A stretch of 22,049 nt of DNA from positions 1-22,049 of the forward strand of contig JAKAMR010000040.1 of NCBI GenBank assembly GCA_021812785.1, in the 5' to 3' direction. The notes under the pieces were generated by a model. The model was given only the letters and a program-made list of their open reading frames with translations. It ran no database searches and was not told where the DNA came from. This DNA comes from Nitrospirota bacterium. GTDB lineage: Bacteria; Nitrospirota; Thermodesulfovibrionia; Thermodesulfovibrionales; JdFR-88. Positions 20,365 to 22,049 of the stretch are shown piece by piece; the first letter of the stretch is position 1; each line of letters opens with the position of its first letter. A program made the position numbers and the translations under genes.

Positions 20365-22049
20365 ATGCAAGTAACGCGAAGGCAGTTTTTCAAGGTCTGC
20401 GCCGCCGGGATCGGGACTTCCAGCATTGCGGCCCTCGGCTTTTCGACCGATGCGCTGGCGGACGTGCGTGAGTTCAAACTCACCCGGAGCACCGAAACCC
20501 GCAATACCTGCCCCTATTGCTCGGTAAGTTGCGGGCTGGTCATGTACAGCATGGGCGACAAGGCCAAAAATGCCGAATCGTCCATCTTCCACATCGAAGG
20601 AGACCCGGACCATCCCGTGAACCGGGGCACCCTGTGCCCGAAAGGCGCCGCCCTGGTGGACTTCATCCACAGCCCGGACCGTCTCAGGCACCCGGAGTAC
20701 CGCGCCCCCGGCTCCCGTGAGTGGAAGCGCATTTCCTGGGACGAGGCGTTTGAGAAAGTGGCCCGCCTTATGAAGGACGACCGGGACAAAAACTTCATGG
20801 CTAAAAACGGCGAGGGCGCCACGGTCAACCGCTGGCTGACCACGGGTTTTCTGGCAGCCTCGGCCTCAAGCAACGAATCCGGCTACATCACCCACAAGGT
20901 GGTCCGAAGCACCGGCATCCTGGTATTTGACAATCAGGCCAGGGTCTGACACGCGCCCACGGTGGCCAGTTTGGCCCCCACATTCGGACGCGGCGCGATG
21001 ACCAACCACTGGGTGGACATCAAGAACGCCAATGTAATTATCGTTATGGGCGGCAACGCCGCAGAGGCGCACCCTTGCGGTTTCAAGTGGGTGACCGAGG
21101 CCAAGGCCCACAATCATGCCACCTTCGTTGTGGTGGACCCCCGTTTCACCCGGTCCGCGGCGGTGGCGGACCTCTACGTGCCGCTTCGCACCGGTACGGA
21201 CATAGCTTTTCTGGGCGGGGTGATCAACTACCTGCTGAGCCGGGACAAGCTCCAGCATGAATACGTCAAGGCTTACACCAACGCCCCTTTCATCGTCAAG
21301 GAAGGGTACGAATTCAATGACGGCCTGTTCTCGGGCTATGACGAGGCCGCGCGCACTTATGACAAATCAACCTGGGCCTACGAGGCCGGGCCGGACGGCT
21401 ATGCCAGGCTGGATGTGACGATGCAGCACCCCCGCTGCGTGCTGCAACTGCTCAAAAAACACTATTCGCGCTATACGCCGGAGGCGGTGAGCAACATCTG
21501 CGGCACTCCCGGGGACACTTTCCTCAAGGTGTGCGAGCTCATAGCAACAACCTCGGTGCCCGATCGCACACTGACCTTCCTTTATGCCGTGGGCTGGACC
21601 CAGCACTCCGTGGGCTCGCAGATGATCCGCACCGCGGCCATGGTGCAGCTGCTGCTTGGCAACGTGGGCATGGCCGGAGGGGGAGTAAACGCCCTCAGGG
21701 GCCACTCCAACATCCAGGGGCTCACCGACCTGGGGCTTATGTCCAACCTACTGCCCGGCTATCTTACCCTGCCCGGCGAAAAGGAGACCGATTACCGGAA
21801 ATACATCGGCGCGCGTGCCTTCAAGCCCCTGCGTCCCGGCCAGATGGACTACTGGCAAAACTATGAAAAATTCCACGTCAGCCTGATGAAGAGCTGGTTT
21901 GGCAATGCCGCCACAAAGGACAACAACTGGTGCTTTGACTGGCTTCCCAAGCTGGACAAGATATACGACGTGCTCCAGGCGTTCGAGCTTATGCACCAGG
22001 GCAAGCTTAACGGCTACTTCTGCCAGGGCTTCAACCCCCTTGCGTCCAT
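20365..22049 (+). CDS. fdnG: Selenocysteine formate dehydrogenase catalytic subunit, Tat-exported (3' end outside window)
   Basis: The frame opens at the ATG at 20365 (GGAGG eight bases upstream) and reads through a TGA at 20947-20949 to the window edge, 561 codons. The TGA is codon 195, flanked by NQARV and HAPTVASLAPTFGRG, exactly where E. coli FdnG has Sec196 followed by the catalytic His. A twin-arginine signal (TRRQFFK, then AAGIGTSSIAALGF, cut near ALA) directs the folded enzyme to the periplasm. The [4Fe-4S] site is Cys49, Cys52, Cys56 and Cys91, with Lys93 next to it; molybdo- or tungsto-bisMGD is the expected cofactor. It oxidises formate, normally passing electrons to an iron-sulfur FdnH-like subunit and a quinone-linked cytochrome, which should lie beyond the window. 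It is divergent from the STAND-SARP regulator. A naive caller would split it at the TGA. Confidence 0.93.
20947..20985 (+). promoter_or_regulatory. UGA(Sec) codon with SECIS-like hairpin
   Basis: Eleven bases after the UGA lies GGTGGCCAGTTTGGCCCCC (20961-20979). It folds as GG, an unpaired U, GGCC, the loop AGUUU, GGCC, then CC. The 11-base distance, the bulged U and the GU in the apical loop match the E. coli fdhF/fdnG SECIS element read by SelB. Folding was judged by eye. Confidence 0.78.

Noticed and set aside
20365..20949. Formate dehydrogenase as a truncated 194-residue pseudogene ending at TGA
   Set aside because: The sequence after TGA continues the same protein in frame with high similarity and the catalytic U-H position fits; a SECIS-like hairpin follows.

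Overview
The window reads as chromosomal DNA of an anaerobic or facultative, probably motile Gram-negative bacterium with moderately high GC. The best guess is a Nitrospirota or deltaproteobacterial-type lineage. This rests on a LapB-like protein (outer-membrane LPS regulation), a HARP-type RNA-free RNase P, a Tat-exported selenocysteine formate dehydrogenase, and a NuoE/NuoF pair whose NuoF carries an extra ferredoxin tail. The taxonomic call is inference. No tRNA, rRNA, insertion sequence or CRISPR array was seen.

Layout from left to right. (1) 1-1716, plus strand: the 3' part of a lapB-like gene overlaps a HARP/UPF0278 gene, followed by a strong hairpin terminator. (2) 1722-2650, minus strand: a PerR-type Fur regulator and a small zinc-ribbon-like protein. 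They are read from a near-consensus promoter with a PerR-box-like palindrome in its spacer and almost no 5' leader. (3) 2847-4058, plus strand: a divergent AIF/ferredoxin-reductase-like flavoprotein. (4) 4159-6671, plus strand: a compact pterin/folate operon made of pterin carbinolamine dehydratase, a PTR1/FolM-like reductase that appears to start at CTG, folB, folK and folE. (5) 9732-6798, minus strand: a CZB-domain chemoreceptor behind a sigma-28-like promoter, then a TauE/SafE exporter and its usual DUF1634 partner. (6) 10086-10544: an exported cupin. (7) 10979-13347: nuoE and nuoF with a terminator. (8) 16827-13378, minus strand: a promoter with SARP-style heptamer repeats, an unlisted 61-residue gene starting at CTG, and a double beta-propeller lipoprotein broken near its 3' end by a one-base frameshift. 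(9) 20150-16899, minus strand: a 1083-residue STAND ATPase with TPR-like repeats and a C-terminal SARP (winged helix plus BTAD) output. (10) 20365 to the right edge, plus strand: fdnG-like formate dehydrogenase with an in-frame UGA at 20947 and a SECIS-like hairpin directly after it.

The pterin genes plausibly take GTP to dihydroneopterin products (FolE, FolB, FolK) and also supply and recycle a tetrahydropterin (FolM-like plus PCD). The most interesting possible unit is at 16400-20364. There the giant STAND-SARP regulator sits between a divergent formate dehydrogenase gene and a downstream operon. That operon's promoter carries two identical heptamers with 11-bp periodicity ending exactly 8 bp before a -10 element, which is the architecture known for SARP targets. 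I infer that the regulator activates the small protein and lipoprotein genes, and may also affect formate dehydrogenase.
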